Shown piece after piece: positions 34,037-43,835 of a stretch of DNA of 61,280 nt. The first letter of the stretch is position 1. Every line of letters begins with the position of its first letter. Made by a program: the position numbers and the translations under genes. This DNA is from Kiritimatiellia bacterium. Its GTDB lineage: Bacteria; Verrucomicrobiota; Kiritimatiellia; RFP12; UBA1067. The DNA lies in the NCBI GenBank assembly GCA_017514235.1, contig JAFWKK010000056.1, positions 1 to 61,280 on the forward strand, read 5' to 3'. The notes beneath the pieces were generated by a model, which had not been told where the DNA came from, did no database searches, and saw only the letters and a list, made by a program, of their open reading frames with translations.

Positions 34037-36412
34037 ATGGAGAGCATGAATGTCATGAAGGGTTCGTTCACTGCGGCATTTGCGTTATGTGCCGCCGTCG
34101 CCTTTGGCGATGGTGCGGCGCGGGCGGTTTGGGTGAAGGGCGCGGAGAAGGAGATGAACGCCTTCTACGGGTTCTCTGCTGCGTTTGACGCAGGGCGCGG
34201 GGAGCGTCCGACGCTGCGGCTCTCGGCCGGCGCGATCGCGCGCGTGTGGGTGAACGGACGGTTTGCGGGGTACGGTCCCGCCCGCTCGCCGGAAGGCTTC
34301 ATGCGCATTGACGAATGGCCGCTCGGAGACTTCGTGAAGGAAGGCCGCAACGTCATCGCCATCGAGGCGTCCAATCCCGCGATCAACACTTTCTACCTGC
34401 CGGAGCAGGAAGGCTACCTGCTTGCCGAGGTGGTTTCAGGCGGTCGGACGCTGGCAGCCACCGGGCGCGACTTTCGGGCCATGCGCCTGCCGCGCGTGGC
34501 GAAGGCGAGCCGCTTCAGCTACCAGCGCGAGTTCGCCGAGTTCTACAAGGTTTCGCCGGAGTCCTACGCCTGGCGTACGGACGGCGTGGAGGGCGCGGGC
34601 CTGCCGCTTGAGGAGCGTGCGCTGCGCAAGCCGCTGGGACGCGGTGCGCCGTATCCGACGTTCGCCCTTGACGGCACGTTCCGCCCGACCGTGCGTACAG
34701 TTCTCCGCCGCGATCCGGCGAAGAAGGTCAAGTCGCGCCTTTGCGTCGAAGACGCAGGGAAGGGCGCGTTCAAGGGCTTCGCCAAGGAGGCTCTGGAAGT
34801 CAACTTCTCCGACGCCATCCAGCATCTTGTCGCCGAGAGGATAGAGCCGGCGGGCGGCGACGCCGCGCCGTTCCGCCTGAAGGGGCTCGAGGGTGTCGTG
34901 TTCGAAGGCGAACGCAATACGGCTGGCTTCCCGAAGGTCGAGGTAAGGTGCACGAAGCCGACGACGTTGTGGCTCGTTATGGACGAGCTGGCGAGGCCGG
35001 ACGGACTGCCTGACCCCGTCCGCTACTTCGACTGCGTCAACGCCTGCGGCTGGCGGCTGGAGAAGCCTGGGGTCTATTCGCTCGAGTGCTTCCAGCCGTA
35101 CGGGCTCAAGTGCGGGCACGTCATCGTCGAGGGCGGCGAGGCGGAGATCCTCGGCTTCGACGTGCGCACTTACCTGAACCCGGCCGTGGCGCGGGCCTCC
35201 TTCCGCTGTTCCGATCCGGCGCTCGGCAAGGTCTTTGCGGCGGCGGCGCAGTCGCTCGCCTGCAATGCGGTGGACGCGTTCACCGACTGTCCCGGACGCG
35301 AGCGCGGCATCTACTTCGGCGACACGGTGTTCACGGCGCGCGGCGCCGGCGTGCTTCTCGGCGACACGCAGATGGAGAGGACGCAGTTCGAGAACTACGC
35401 GCTTGCGCCAAGGTTCCCGGACGTGCCGGACGGGCTGATACCAATGCTCTATCCGGGGGACACGAAGATCCGCGAGGCGCACTGGATACCCAACTTCTGC
35501 ATGTGGTCCGTCATACAGCTCGCGGATTACGTCCGCCGCAGCGGCGACACGGCGATGGCGGCGGACTTCCGCGCCCGGGCCGACGGGATACTTGCCTGGT
35601 TCAGGAAGAGCCGCAACGCCGAAGGGCTTCTCGAGAGCCTCCCTGGCTGGGTGTTCATCGAATGGAGCGATGCGGCGAATTTCACCAACGGCATCAACTA
35701 TCCGACGAACATGCTCTACGTCCGCTTCCTCGAAGCGTTTGCCGAGCTGTACGGCGCGGCGGACTGCAGGGCCGAGGCGGAGAAGCTGCGCGGCACGATC
35801 CGCAGCCTGTCTTGGAACGGCGAGTGGTTCCGCGACCATTCGGTGCGTGGCGCGGACGGCGCGCTTTCGACGCCCGGCGACTGCACGGAGGTATGCCAGT
35901 ACCTTGCTTTCTTCTCCGGAGTGGCGACGGCAGGCCGCAACCCCGAGCTTTGGCGGCGGCTCGTGGAGGAGATGGGACCGACGCGCAAGGCCGATGCCTA
36001 TCCGGCCGTCCACCGCTCGAACCTTCTCTTCGGCTACAGCCTCCGGTTCGTGCTGCTGTCGGAAGCCGGACTTTCCAAGCGCGTGCTAGATGAGGTGAAG
36101 GCCTGCTATCTGCCCATGGCGGAGAAAACGGGCTCCCTGTGGGAGGCTGTGTCGTCGGACGGCTACAGTTGCTGCCACGGCTTTCCGTCGCTTGCGGCGT
36201 GGCTTGTCGTGCGCGATGCGCTTGGCGTGAAGGCGATTGACCGGAAGGCCAGGACCGTCCTCATCGATCCGCCCGCCGGCGTTTCGCTCGACTGGTGCGA
36301 GGGAACCGTTCCCGTGTCGGACGGCGAGGCGATAGCCGTCAAGTGGAGCGGCGGCAAGCCAGACGTCCGCCTGCCGCCGGGCTGGCGCCGTCTTTCGGCT
36401 CAAGGCAAATGA
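34037..36412 (+). CDS. Secreted GH78-like alpha-L-rhamnosidase
   Basis: The protein of up to 791 residues has a signal peptide (MKGSFTAAFALCAAVAFGDG), an N-terminal beta-sandwich (RVWVNGRFAGYGPARS), and a GH78 (alpha/alpha)6 catalytic domain from about residue 400. The DCPGRERGIYFGDTVF block matches the D-C-P-x-R-E-R signature, whose acidic residues act as the general acid. Further blocks are WIPNFCMWSVIQLADYVRR and SLPGWVFIEWSD. The C-terminal beta domain (KAIDRKARTVLIDPPAGV) is the usual closing module. It would remove terminal rhamnose, in line with a rhamnogalacturonan diet. ATGs at 34037, 34046 and 34055 are all possible; the last starts the signal peptide directly and has GGAGA upstream. 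Confidence 0.82.
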   Translation: MESMNVMKGSFTAAFALCAAVAFGDGAARAVWVKGAEKEMNAFYGFSAAFDAGRGERPTLRLSAGAIARVWVNGRFAGYGPARSPEGFMRIDEWPLGDFVKEGRNVIAIEASNPAINTFYLPEQEGYLLAEVVSGGRTLAATGRDFRAMRLPRVAKASRFSYQREFAEFYKVSPESYAWRTDGVEGAGLPLEERALRKPLGRGAPYPTFALDGTFRPTVRTVLRRDPAKKVKSRLCVEDAGKGAFKGFAKEALEVNFSDAIQHLVAERIEPAGGDAAPFRLKGLEGVVFEGERNTAGFPKVEVRCTKPTTLWLVMDELARPDGLPDPVRYFDCVNACGWRLEKPGVYSLECFQPYGLKCGHVIVEGGEAEILGFDVRTYLNPAVARASFRCSDPALGKVFAAAAQSLACNAVDAFTDCPGRERGIYFGDTVFTARGAGVLLGDTQMERTQFENYALAPRFPDVPDGLIPMLYPGDTKIREAHWIPNFCMWSVIQLADYVRRSGDTAMAADFRARADGILAWFRKSRNAEGLLESLPGWVFIEWSDAANFTNGINYPTNMLYVRFLEAFAELYGAADCRAEAEKLRGTIRSLSWNGEWFRDHSVRGADGALSTPGDCTEVCQYLAFFSGVATAGRNPELWRRLVEEMGPTRKADAYPAVHRSNLLFGYSLRFVLLSEAGLSKRVLDEVKACYLPMAEKTGSLWEAVSSDGYSCCHGFPSLAAWLVVRDALGVKAIDRKARTVLIDPPAGVSLDWCEGTVPVSDGEAIAVKWSGGKPDVRLPPGWRRLSAQGK

Positions 36413-36431
36413 ACGAGATGTTCTGGAAGCC

Positions 36432-38763
36432 GTGATTTCCATATGTGATGCCATTGATTTGACTTTTCTTGTCCGGTCATGCGCCTGCGCATGGCTGACA
36501 TTTCTGCTCGCGTTTGCGACCCCATGCTGCGGCATGTGCGCGGCGGCGGATGAGCCAGACTGGCCGACGGTCAAGGTGGAGCATTTCGACGCCTCGCGCG
36601 TTCCGACGCCTCCGCCCGCCTGCGACCCGGCCGATGGCTTTTCGGAGCCTGTCGCGGCGGAGGTGCGGATGCGCGACGGCGCACCGTGCGTGTTCCTCAA
36701 CGGGCGTCCGTTCCCGCTGTTCTGGGGAGGCTTGGAGCAGCCGAATCCGCGCCCCGACAAACGCATGCGCATCGGCGACATTCCGTTCTCGGCGGTCACG
36801 GTGCACAACATGTACTACGAATGGCACCCGAGCAAGGAAGAGTGGAGGTTCGGGTGCTTTGACGGGCTTGCCGCGAAGTACGCGGCGGAGAATCCCGGCG
36901 CGTACTTCATCTGGGACCTCTCGGTGTATCCTCCGGCGGATTTCGCCAAGCGCCATCCGGAGGAGATGACGCAGGACGACGAGGGCGACCGCAAGCCGGT
37001 CCAGCGTTTCAGCTGGAGCTTCGCTTCCGAAAAGGCCATGTCGGAAATCAGGGAGATGGTAGACAGGGCCGTCCGCTACCTTGAAGCGTCGCCCTATGCG
37101 AACCGCATCATCGGCTACCGCGTCAACTCCGGCACGACGATCGAATGGCTGGGGTGGGAGGCCAGGCCCGGGCACGTGAACGATTTCTCGGAGCCGAGCC
37201 GCCGCGCGTTCGCCGCGTTCGTGGCCAGGCGCTACCCCGGTCTTGCCGATCCGCACGTCCCGTCGCTCGCCGAGCGCAGCGCGCTCGATTCTCCGAATTC
37301 GATCCTTTGGAACCGTGAAAAGCACTTGAATGCGTCCGCCTACATGGACTTCGCGTCGTGGATCGTCGCGCAGGACGTCCTGGCGGCGTGCGGCCAGGCG
37401 AAGGAGACGCTCGCCGCGCTCGGCCGCAGGAAGCTCGTCGGCACGTATTACGGCTACACCTTCTACCTCAACGTCAACGGAAACGACCAGCGGCGCGCGC
37501 ACTTCGCCCTGCGCGACCTGATCGCCCAGAACGCCGGGCGGGTCGACTTGTCTCATGTCGCCGCAGAGCTACGGGCAGAGAAACCTCGGCGAAACGTGCG
37601 GCGACATGAAGCCGTTCGCGACGCTGGCGGCGAACGGTATACTGCCCGTGATCGAAGACGACTCCCGCACCCACAACCATCCGCCGGGGGCATACCTCGA
37701 CTATTTCCAGACGCACAACGCCGCGCAGACGGAGTCCGTGCTCAGGCGCAACATCGGCGTAGCCCTCTGCCACGGTTCGCCGCCATACCTGTACGCGCTC
37801 TGCACCGGCACCGATCTTGACTCGCCCGAATGCGCCGAAGTCGGGCGTGCGACGCGTGCGCTGATGGAGAAGCTTGCGAAGACGGGAATGCGCCGCACGG
37901 CGGAGGTCGCGCTCGTCGCCAGCGAACGGTCGGTGACCGCATCGCCCCTGCTGAACCGCAGGGCCGAGACCGGACGGTGGATCCAGAAATACGACGGCAG
38001 CGGAACTGCGCGTCGCGTCAAGGACAGGCGGGCGGTCTTCAACGGAGAGGTGTTTGCGGCGGCTCACACGCTCTTTGCCCGCGCCGGCGCCCCCGTGGAC
38101 TATTTGCTGGCGGAGGATCTCGAAAGCCATTCCGGGAACTACAAGCTGTACGTGTTCCTTAACCAGTTCGTGTTCGACGACAAACTTCGCAGCGCCGTCG
38201 CACGCATCTACGAGCGCGGCGCGACCGTGCTGTGGCTCGTTGCGCCGGGGTGGTCGAACGGCGGTTCCCTCGCTGACATGGAGCGGCTTACGGGAATGTC
38301 GTTCGCGCAGGTGCCAGAGGGCGAGGCCGTAGTGAAGATGGCGCGGGACGGACGGCACATGGGAATGCCAGGCGTGAAGGTTGCGGAGCGCTTCAGCCCG
38401 GTAAGGCCGGACGAGGTGATCGGCACTTACGAGGATGGTTCGCCGGGCGTGGCGGCGTCGCGCATCGGCAATGCGACGGTAGTGTTTTCAGGGCCGTGGC
38501 AGCTCGACTTGCCTTTCGTCAAGGAGCTGGTGCGCCGTGCCGGCGCACACGTCTGGTGCGACTCCGGCGACCCGGTGGAGGCGAACGACTGCCTCTTCAC
38601 CCTGCACGCCCGTGCTCCCGGCAGAAAGCGCGTCCGCCTGCCGCGCAAGGCGGCGTCAGTGGAGGACGTGTTCTGCAATCGGGAAGTCGCCCGCGATGTG
38701 GACGAGTTCGAGTTTGACGCACCGCTGCACTCAAGCCGCCTGTTTTATTGGCGTGAGCGCTGA
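36432..38763 (+). pseudogene. GH42-like (clan GH-A) glycosidase gene with a frameshift
   Basis: The gene reads in one frame from a GTG at 36432 to about 37550, then continues in the +1 frame to 38763. The first part has a signal-like segment (CAWLTFLLAFATPCCGMCAA), CVFLNGRPFPLFWGG and NRIIGYRVNSGTTIEWLGWE, typical of GH-A barrels that act on beta-galactosides. The second part opens MSPQSYGQRNLGETCGDMKP and then has a glutamine-amidotransferase-like trimer domain (DYLLAEDLESHSGNYKLYVF). In relatives the two parts are continuous, so a single extra base near 37545-37555 breaks the frame. Either the gene is inactive or the base is a sequence error. Combined length, about 775 residues, is normal for the family. 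Confidence 0.65.
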
Positions 38764-38777
38764 GAAAATTATATAAT
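38748..38777 (+). promoter_or_regulatory. Promoter of regulator gene, module 2
   Basis: TTGGCG (38748-38753) and TATAAT (38772-38777) are 18 bases apart, overlapping the end of the GH-A gene. The predicted start falls at about 38784, two bases before the GTG start codon, so the mRNA would be essentially leaderless. Confidence 0.65.
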
Positions 38778-38785
38778 ACGCGCTT

Positions 38786-39883
38786 GTGGAACGGAACGAG
38801 ACATATGTCCTTGATTCTGCGGCGGCTGAGACGCTGACGGAACAGTTGACGGGCAATCTGCGCCGCGCCATCGCCAATGGCGTGTTCAAGCCAGGCGACA
38901 AGCTGCCGGGGGTGCGGCAGATGGCGGAGCTGTGCGGCACGAGCGTCCAGGTGCCGATTGCTGCCATGAAGACGTTGGCGGCGGAGGGGTTCGTGAAGGC
39001 GCGTCCTCGTATCGGCTGCGTTGTGCTGGAAGAGAACCGCAAGGTCTGGCGCGGAAGGGTGCTCATCGTGCATGTGGGCAATCACGCAAACTACAGCCAG
39101 AATGCCTTTGTGAACGAGGTGTCGACCTTGATTGAATCGGAGAACTGGCGTGTTGAACATGTGTTTGTGCCGCGCAAGGAAGGCTTTGGCGACTACATCC
39201 TGGAGTCGCTCCGCAAGAAGCTCACGGAAAAGTTCGATCTTGTGCTGCTGCCGGCTTATGATCAGCCTGTCATTGAGATGGTCAAGAAGAGCGGGATTTC
39301 CTGCATGCTGATCTGGGGCCTGCCCGGAACGATCAGAAGTCGCGTTGACTGCATCATGCTTTACAGCGGCATGCGAAAGGCTTTAATGGATTTTGTGGGC
39401 CATTGTCGAACAAACGGAATCCGGCATATCATCCAGATGTCTTTCGATGATGCAATGCCCACCGACATCCGGCAGCTGCTGCCGAAAGTCATTACGGTGG
39501 AGGATATCATTGTCCGTCCCGAGTTTTCGCCCCTGCGGGTGGAAAGCTTTTCGCGCTGCGCCTATGATGCGCTTGTGGCACGGCTGACGGATCGGCGCAC
39601 GCGGCGTCCTGATCTTATCTACTTCAATGACGACTATCTGGCGCGTGGTGGTTTCTGGGCGTTGGAAAAGGCCGGTCTGCGTGTGCCGGAGGACATCAAG
39701 GTGGTAACGCTCACGAACTATGGAAATGCGCCGTTCTACCCCAAGACGCTGACCCGCATCGAGTGCAATCCCTACCGAAATGCCGCAACTGTCGCCCGCT
39801 TGGCATTGAGGTTCCTGCGAACCCGAAGATTTGCCGGCTCCGTTGTCGAGGATGTCAAATACATCCGCGGCGAGACGTTTTAG
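38786..39883 (+). CDS. GntR-HTH/LacI-sensor transcriptional regulator, module 2
   Basis: The 365-residue protein starts with GTG. Residues 10-75 are a GntR winged helix (LTEQLTGNLRRAIANGVFKP, PGVRQMAELCGTSVQVPI). The rest is a LacI-type effector domain (LIYFNDDYLARGGFWALEKA, RVPEDIKVVTLTNYGN). The HTH-coding segment is nearly identical in DNA to that of the regulator at 47337, while the sensor halves are only moderately alike. The two should therefore read the same operator but respond to different ligands. It is followed after 98 bases by the giant LamG-repeat gene. No in-frame ATG is near, and no Shine-Dalgarno sequence precedes the GTG. Confidence 0.85.
   Translation: MERNETYVLDSAAAETLTEQLTGNLRRAIANGVFKPGDKLPGVRQMAELCGTSVQVPIAAMKTLAAEGFVKARPRIGCVVLEENRKVWRGRVLIVHVGNHANYSQNAFVNEVSTLIESENWRVEHVFVPRKEGFGDYILESLRKKLTEKFDLVLLPAYDQPVIEMVKKSGISCMLIWGLPGTIRSRVDCIMLYSGMRKALMDFVGHCRTNGIRHIIQMSFDDAMPTDIRQLLPKVITVEDIIVRPEFSPLRVESFSRCAYDALVARLTDRRTRRPDLIYFNDDYLARGGFWALEKAGLRVPEDIKVVTLTNYGNAPFYPKTLTRIECNPYRNAATVARLALRFLRTRRFAGSVVEDVKYIRGETF
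38817..38960 (+). repeat. 144-bp near-identical HTH-coding segment, copy 1
   Basis: This segment matches 47392-47535 at 141 of 144 positions by my alignment. The three differences (GCT/GCG and two GGC/GGT codons) are all silent, so about 47 residues are identical. Flanking parts of the two genes are clearly more diverged. Confidence 0.85.
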
Positions 39884-39884
39884 G

Positions 39885-39900
39885 CTGTATACATTGTGCA
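39885..39900 (+). promoter_or_regulatory. Candidate regulator operator, module 2
   Basis: CTGTATACATTGTGCA lies directly after the regulator gene. The same sequence with one change occurs at 48458-48473 in module 3. It contains the palindrome TGTATACA and overlaps TACAT-TGTGC-ATGTA (39890-39904). The rest of the two intergenic regions is less alike. It is a candidate binding site for the two regulators with identical DNA-binding domains. Confidence 0.4.
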
Positions 39901-39946
39901 TGTACGAATCTTGGTGCGCGCGGACTCTCTTAATCGTTGCTTGTGA

Positions 39947-39952
39947 TACAAT
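39947..39952 (+). promoter_or_regulatory. -10 box for the giant LamG-repeat gene
   Basis: GTGATACAATTGC contains TACAAT at 39947-39952, 30 bases before the ATG. A GAGGAG Shine-Dalgarno sequence follows. No good -35 is visible, which fits a promoter that needs an activator. Confidence 0.45.
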
Positions 39953-39981
39953 TGCTTGCACCTTTTAAATGAGGAGTACTT

Positions 39982-42900
39982 ATGAGCAAATCATTCAAAG
40001 ATCACGTTAGTGCGCCGCTTGTGCAGGTGTTCATGGGGATTGTCGGCATTTGCCTGCCGATGATCTCCAATGCAGTCGATGCGGTTTGGGACAGCACCAA
40101 GCCAAGTGGGGCAAAGTGGGTGACAGCCTCCAACTGGAAGGATGCGACAACTGGTAATGTGCTTTCTGCCGCGCCGACGACCGCTTCCGATACGGCCTTC
40201 ATTGCAAGCCCTACCGGGGCGGAGTATGTGATTGAGTTCGATAGCGTCAATGGGGGTAACGGCACAATGGAGATTGCCGTTAGAAAAGTCTATTCGGACT
40301 GGATGCCGACATTGATGTTTGGTACGGCGGCAAACAGCTGGACGGCCTTCTACAAGCAGACGTTCTCGGTTGACGATCCTGATGACTTCAAGGGTTTCTA
40401 TACCGCTTGGGAGGGACGCGGTTGTCTGAAGCTGAACGCGACACAGAGTCATGTGCCGGTCGCCTCGCATGTCGATACCTATGGCTACAACTGGATCACC
40501 GTGCCGGATGCGGGAACGAAGGCGCAGGTGCGGACGCTCTTCGGAAATGGGGCGATCAGAAAGGATGGTTCAGGCGATCTGGAGGTGCTGCAGGGCGGCG
40601 GATGGGATTCGCGCATCTATGTTGACGACGGTGCACTTGTCCTCAGCGGATCGCCCGCAGACCACGCCGAGCCGTATCTCCCGTCTGGCGCATGGGTACA
40701 TCTTGACGCTTCCGATGCCGATTCGTTAGAGACATATGAGGAGACCTATGGCAATAATCAGAAACGACTTTGCGTTGCGAAGTGGAAGGACTGCGACGGC
40801 GGATCGGTCTATGCCTTGACGAATGGGTACCACAGCGGTGCTACGCACTACATGCCGTATTCCCGCGCACCCTACATCTCATCGGTGCAGAGCGGAACAG
40901 GACGGAATCTCATCGATTTCGGTTCACAGGTTCAGGAGGCGACCGATGAGTCGCCGGCCTATTGCTGGATGAAGTTCAGTTCAAACTGCTCATCTGTGCG
41001 TGATGTGTTCTATGCCGCTTGGTGTACGGTTTCCTCAACCAACGCCTACAAGCATCAGGTGACGTTGCTCGGCTCGTCCGGCCTTGGCGAAAACCGCGAT
41101 TTGGCGGGCGGCGGCAGGGTGCGGATATTCGATACATATCCAGGTTCAGCCCCTGCACAGCACGGTGCGCTCACCTTCAACGGGCAGCGCGTTCTGAACC
41201 AGAAGATATGGGGAAGCCGCTACGGTTCCGATCCTTCAAGCCTTCATGTCGTCGGCGCAGCGTTTGACCAGAATCTGACGTTCAACGCGCTTTCCTGCGA
41301 ACGCAACATCATGTACTACACGGGCGGATGGCGCCTGGGTGAGCTGATCGTCTATACGCGAGAACTCTCGGATGATGAACGCCGCGCGGTTGTCCGCTAT
41401 CTGATGCAGAAATGGGTCAAGGACTATCGGCCTGACGACGTGGGCGAAGTCGTCCTTCACGCGGACACCGCTTCGGTCAACGTTCCCGAAGGGCGTGTGG
41501 CGCGCATCAAGTCCCTTTCCGCGCAAGGTGCCGCGAAGATCACGAAGACAGGCGGCGGAACGTTGATCGTGGACGGCATTTCACCGGCGGATGCTCCGAT
41601 TGACATCCAGGGCGGTTCGGTGCGTGTGACAACGCCTTTGGTGACGACGAGCGGACCGGCCTCGAATCCGATGGTCTGGCTTGATGCGACAGTGCCCAGC
41701 TCGTTCGTGTTCTCCAACGATGTCAATGGTGTCGCCACGCCCTATATCATGCGCTGGAACGACCGTCGTTCGGAAGTGACGACCCACTTTGCCGAGGTGC
41801 CTGCGCCGGATGCCGGAACAAGCTATTGGACATCAAACAATAGCAAGAATCATCTACCGAAAACGATGGCGTCCGCCTCTCCCACGGGTTGCGCCGCCGT
41901 TGATTTTGGATCGTGTGACAATGGCGCTTGGATGTGGATTCAGCCGCGTGACAAGGTTGATTCCTATGCTGGGTTCGTCGCCATTCGCGTAAAGAACGCC
42001 TGGACGTACAGGTTCCAGTATTTCGGTACGTCAAATACCGATCTTCTTTCGCCCGGCTGGTACACCAAGATGATGATTCAGCAGAACTACACCACGGTAA
42101 AGGGCGTGTCGTTGGGCTGGGCGATCGACGGGCGGTTTGTCGATCCATGGTTCTCCCATCAGGCCACATATGATTCGACGCAGTGGCGCATCGTCTCGTT
42201 CTCCGGCAGTCGGGCGAAGGTTCGGGCCGATTTGCTGGCTAAATACAGCGCGACAGGAGCCGACTTCTTGGGCAATGTCGAGATTGGCGAACTGATTCTC
42301 TTCGACCGTCCGCTTTCGTGGGACGAGCGGCGCAACACGGAGGCGTACCTGATGCAGAAGTGGCTCGGCAAGCCTCATCCTGAATCGGCAGAGGGCGTGG
42401 AAACCCACGACTATACGTTTGGTGGGAACGTGGACGAGGTCGTAGACACCGGTGCTTCCGATATGGTGGTGACAAACCTTTCTGGCGGTACGGGTTCGCT
42501 CATCAAGTACGGCGCGGGCACGCTCACGCTAACGGATATGACGGCACTGACAAACGGTACGTCGTTTGTGGCGGAAGAAGGAACGCTTGAACTTCCGCTC
42601 GACATCCCGGACGACGCCTTTGTCCGCCTTGACGCTTCCGATCTCTCATCCTTCACGCGCACCTACACGACAGACGACGGGGCTGGCGGACTTGTCACCA
42701 ACATCACGCGTTGGGCGGACCAGGTGTCTGGACGCGAGGCGTTTTCGGTCGCCGAGAACGGTCTTTCTTCAAGCTATGCAGGGGCGTCTGGTTCCTGCTG
42801 CACGAACCCAACGCTTGTCTATGCCGAAATGCCGGATGGCTCCATGAAACCAGCCGTCGATTTTGGCGGCTATCTCAACGTGGGAACGCTCTGGACGGGG

Positions 42901-43812
42901 TCGCCACGCCACATCACGCCGGAGAACATGAACGGCAGTGCCGGCATGAAACTGCCAGGTTTCGAAACGTCAGGTGCCTGTGGAGTAAATGAGGCGCATG
43001 TCGTGGTGGCGGACTGGGACGGCGACAGAGGCGTGTTCTTTGGGCAATGGCTCAATCAAGACTACGACTACTACACGCGCAAGGCGGGGTACATGTTCCG
43101 GTCTCCGTACCACAAGTATGGCGGCGCCATCTGCTACGGCAACGTCTATCTGGACGGCAGCAAGTTGACGGTAATGCCGCACGAACAGCCGTTCTCGCGA
43201 TACATCTTCCATCTCGTTTCCATCCAGCCTACGAATACGCTTGATGTCGGCGCGCTTTCGATGGAGCGCAACTGCAATTCGGGCGGCAACCGCATTTGCG
43301 AGTATGTCGGCTACAAGAAGGCTCATTCGCAGGAGGTGTTCGAGTTCATCCAGAAGAAACTCATGACCAAGTGGTTCGGCGCGGTGCGTCCCGACTGGTT
43401 CAGGAACTTCACGACGTTGCGCGCGGCGGAGGGGGCGACGATTGCTGTCAACACCCCTGCGGCTGTCACGGCGGGAGAACTGTCTGGCGGCGGCACGATT
43501 GCGGCACCAGAGGTGAAGGGCGTTTCTTCCATCACGGTAGATGCGGCAGGAACGCCGGTTGCCGTATCCGGCAAAGTGACGCTTGCTGCTTCGGGCGTTG
43601 TGCATGTGCTTGACATGTCTGCTGCCAGTGTGCCGGGGGATTACGCGCTCTTGTCGGCTGATGAAATTGCATTTGCGAATGGTGGGAACGCCGCCAAATG
43701 GTTGCTTGATGCGTCTCCTGTGCGCAGGTCGCATGTATGCATGCTTGTTATGGATGGTCAGACGCTTGTGTTGCGTGTCCAGCCTCGCGGTGCAGCGATG
43801 ATGTTAAAATGA
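39982..43812 (+). CDS. Giant secreted protein with three LamG-like repeats, module 2
   Basis: The 1276-residue protein has a signal peptide near residues 1-31 (APLVQVFMGIVGICLPMISN). Three copies of a roughly 250-residue LamG-like domain begin AWVHLDASD (residue 234), MVWLDATV (563) and AFVRLDASD (879). They end at YLMQKWVKD (474), YLMQKWLGK (789) and KLMTKWFGA (1126). Linkers resemble autotransporter-associated strand repeats (ITKTGGGTLIVDG, IKYGAGTLTLTD). The C-terminal domain resembles that of the module 3 protein and ends PRGAAMMLK, the shared G-x-x-hydrophobic-K tag. No transmembrane anchor, LPXTG or PEP-CTERM helix is present. A cell-surface glycan-binding role is inferred. GAGGAG precedes the ATG. 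Confidence 0.75.
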   Translation: MSKSFKDHVSAPLVQVFMGIVGICLPMISNAVDAVWDSTKPSGAKWVTASNWKDATTGNVLSAAPTTASDTAFIASPTGAEYVIEFDSVNGGNGTMEIAVRKVYSDWMPTLMFGTAANSWTAFYKQTFSVDDPDDFKGFYTAWEGRGCLKLNATQSHVPVASHVDTYGYNWITVPDAGTKAQVRTLFGNGAIRKDGSGDLEVLQGGGWDSRIYVDDGALVLSGSPADHAEPYLPSGAWVHLDASDADSLETYEETYGNNQKRLCVAKWKDCDGGSVYALTNGYHSGATHYMPYSRAPYISSVQSGTGRNLIDFGSQVQEATDESPAYCWMKFSSNCSSVRDVFYAAWCTVSSTNAYKHQVTLLGSSGLGENRDLAGGGRVRIFDTYPGSAPAQHGALTFNGQRVLNQKIWGSRYGSDPSSLHVVGAAFDQNLTFNALSCERNIMYYTGGWRLGELIVYTRELSDDERRAVVRYLMQKWVKDYRPDDVGEVVLHADTASVNVPEGRVARIKSLSAQGAAKITKTGGGTLIVDGISPADAPIDIQGGSVRVTTPLVTTSGPASNPMVWLDATVPSSFVFSNDVNGVATPYIMRWNDRRSEVTTHFAEVPAPDAGTSYWTSNNSKNHLPKTMASASPTGCAAVDFGSCDNGAWMWIQPRDKVDSYAGFVAIRVKNAWTYRFQYFGTSNTDLLSPGWYTKMMIQQNYTTVKGVSLGWAIDGRFVDPWFSHQATYDSTQWRIVSFSGSRAKVRADLLAKYSATGADFLGNVEIGELILFDRPLSWDERRNTEAYLMQKWLGKPHPESAEGVETHDYTFGGNVDEVVDTGASDMVVTNLSGGTGSLIKYGAGTLTLTDMTALTNGTSFVAEEGTLELPLDIPDDAFVRLDASDLSSFTRTYTTDDGAGGLVTNITRWADQVSGREAFSVAENGLSSSYAGASGSCCTNPTLVYAEMPDGSMKPAVDFGGYLNVGTLWTGSPRHITPENMNGSAGMKLPGFETSGACGVNEAHVVVADWDGDRGVFFGQWLNQDYDYYTRKAGYMFRSPYHKYGGAICYGNVYLDGSKLTVMPHEQPFSRYIFHLVSIQPTNTLDVGALSMERNCNSGGNRICEYVGYKKAHSQEVFEFIQKKLMTKWFGAVRPDWFRNFTTLRAAEGATIAVNTPAAVTAGELSGGGTIAAPEVKGVSSITVDAAGTPVAVSGKVTLAASGVVHVLDMSAASVPGDYALLSADEIAFANGGNAAKWLLDASPVRRSHVCMLVMDGQTLVLRVQPRGAAMMLK

Positions 43813-43835
43813 CTGTTTTGTTATAGAGATCTGAC

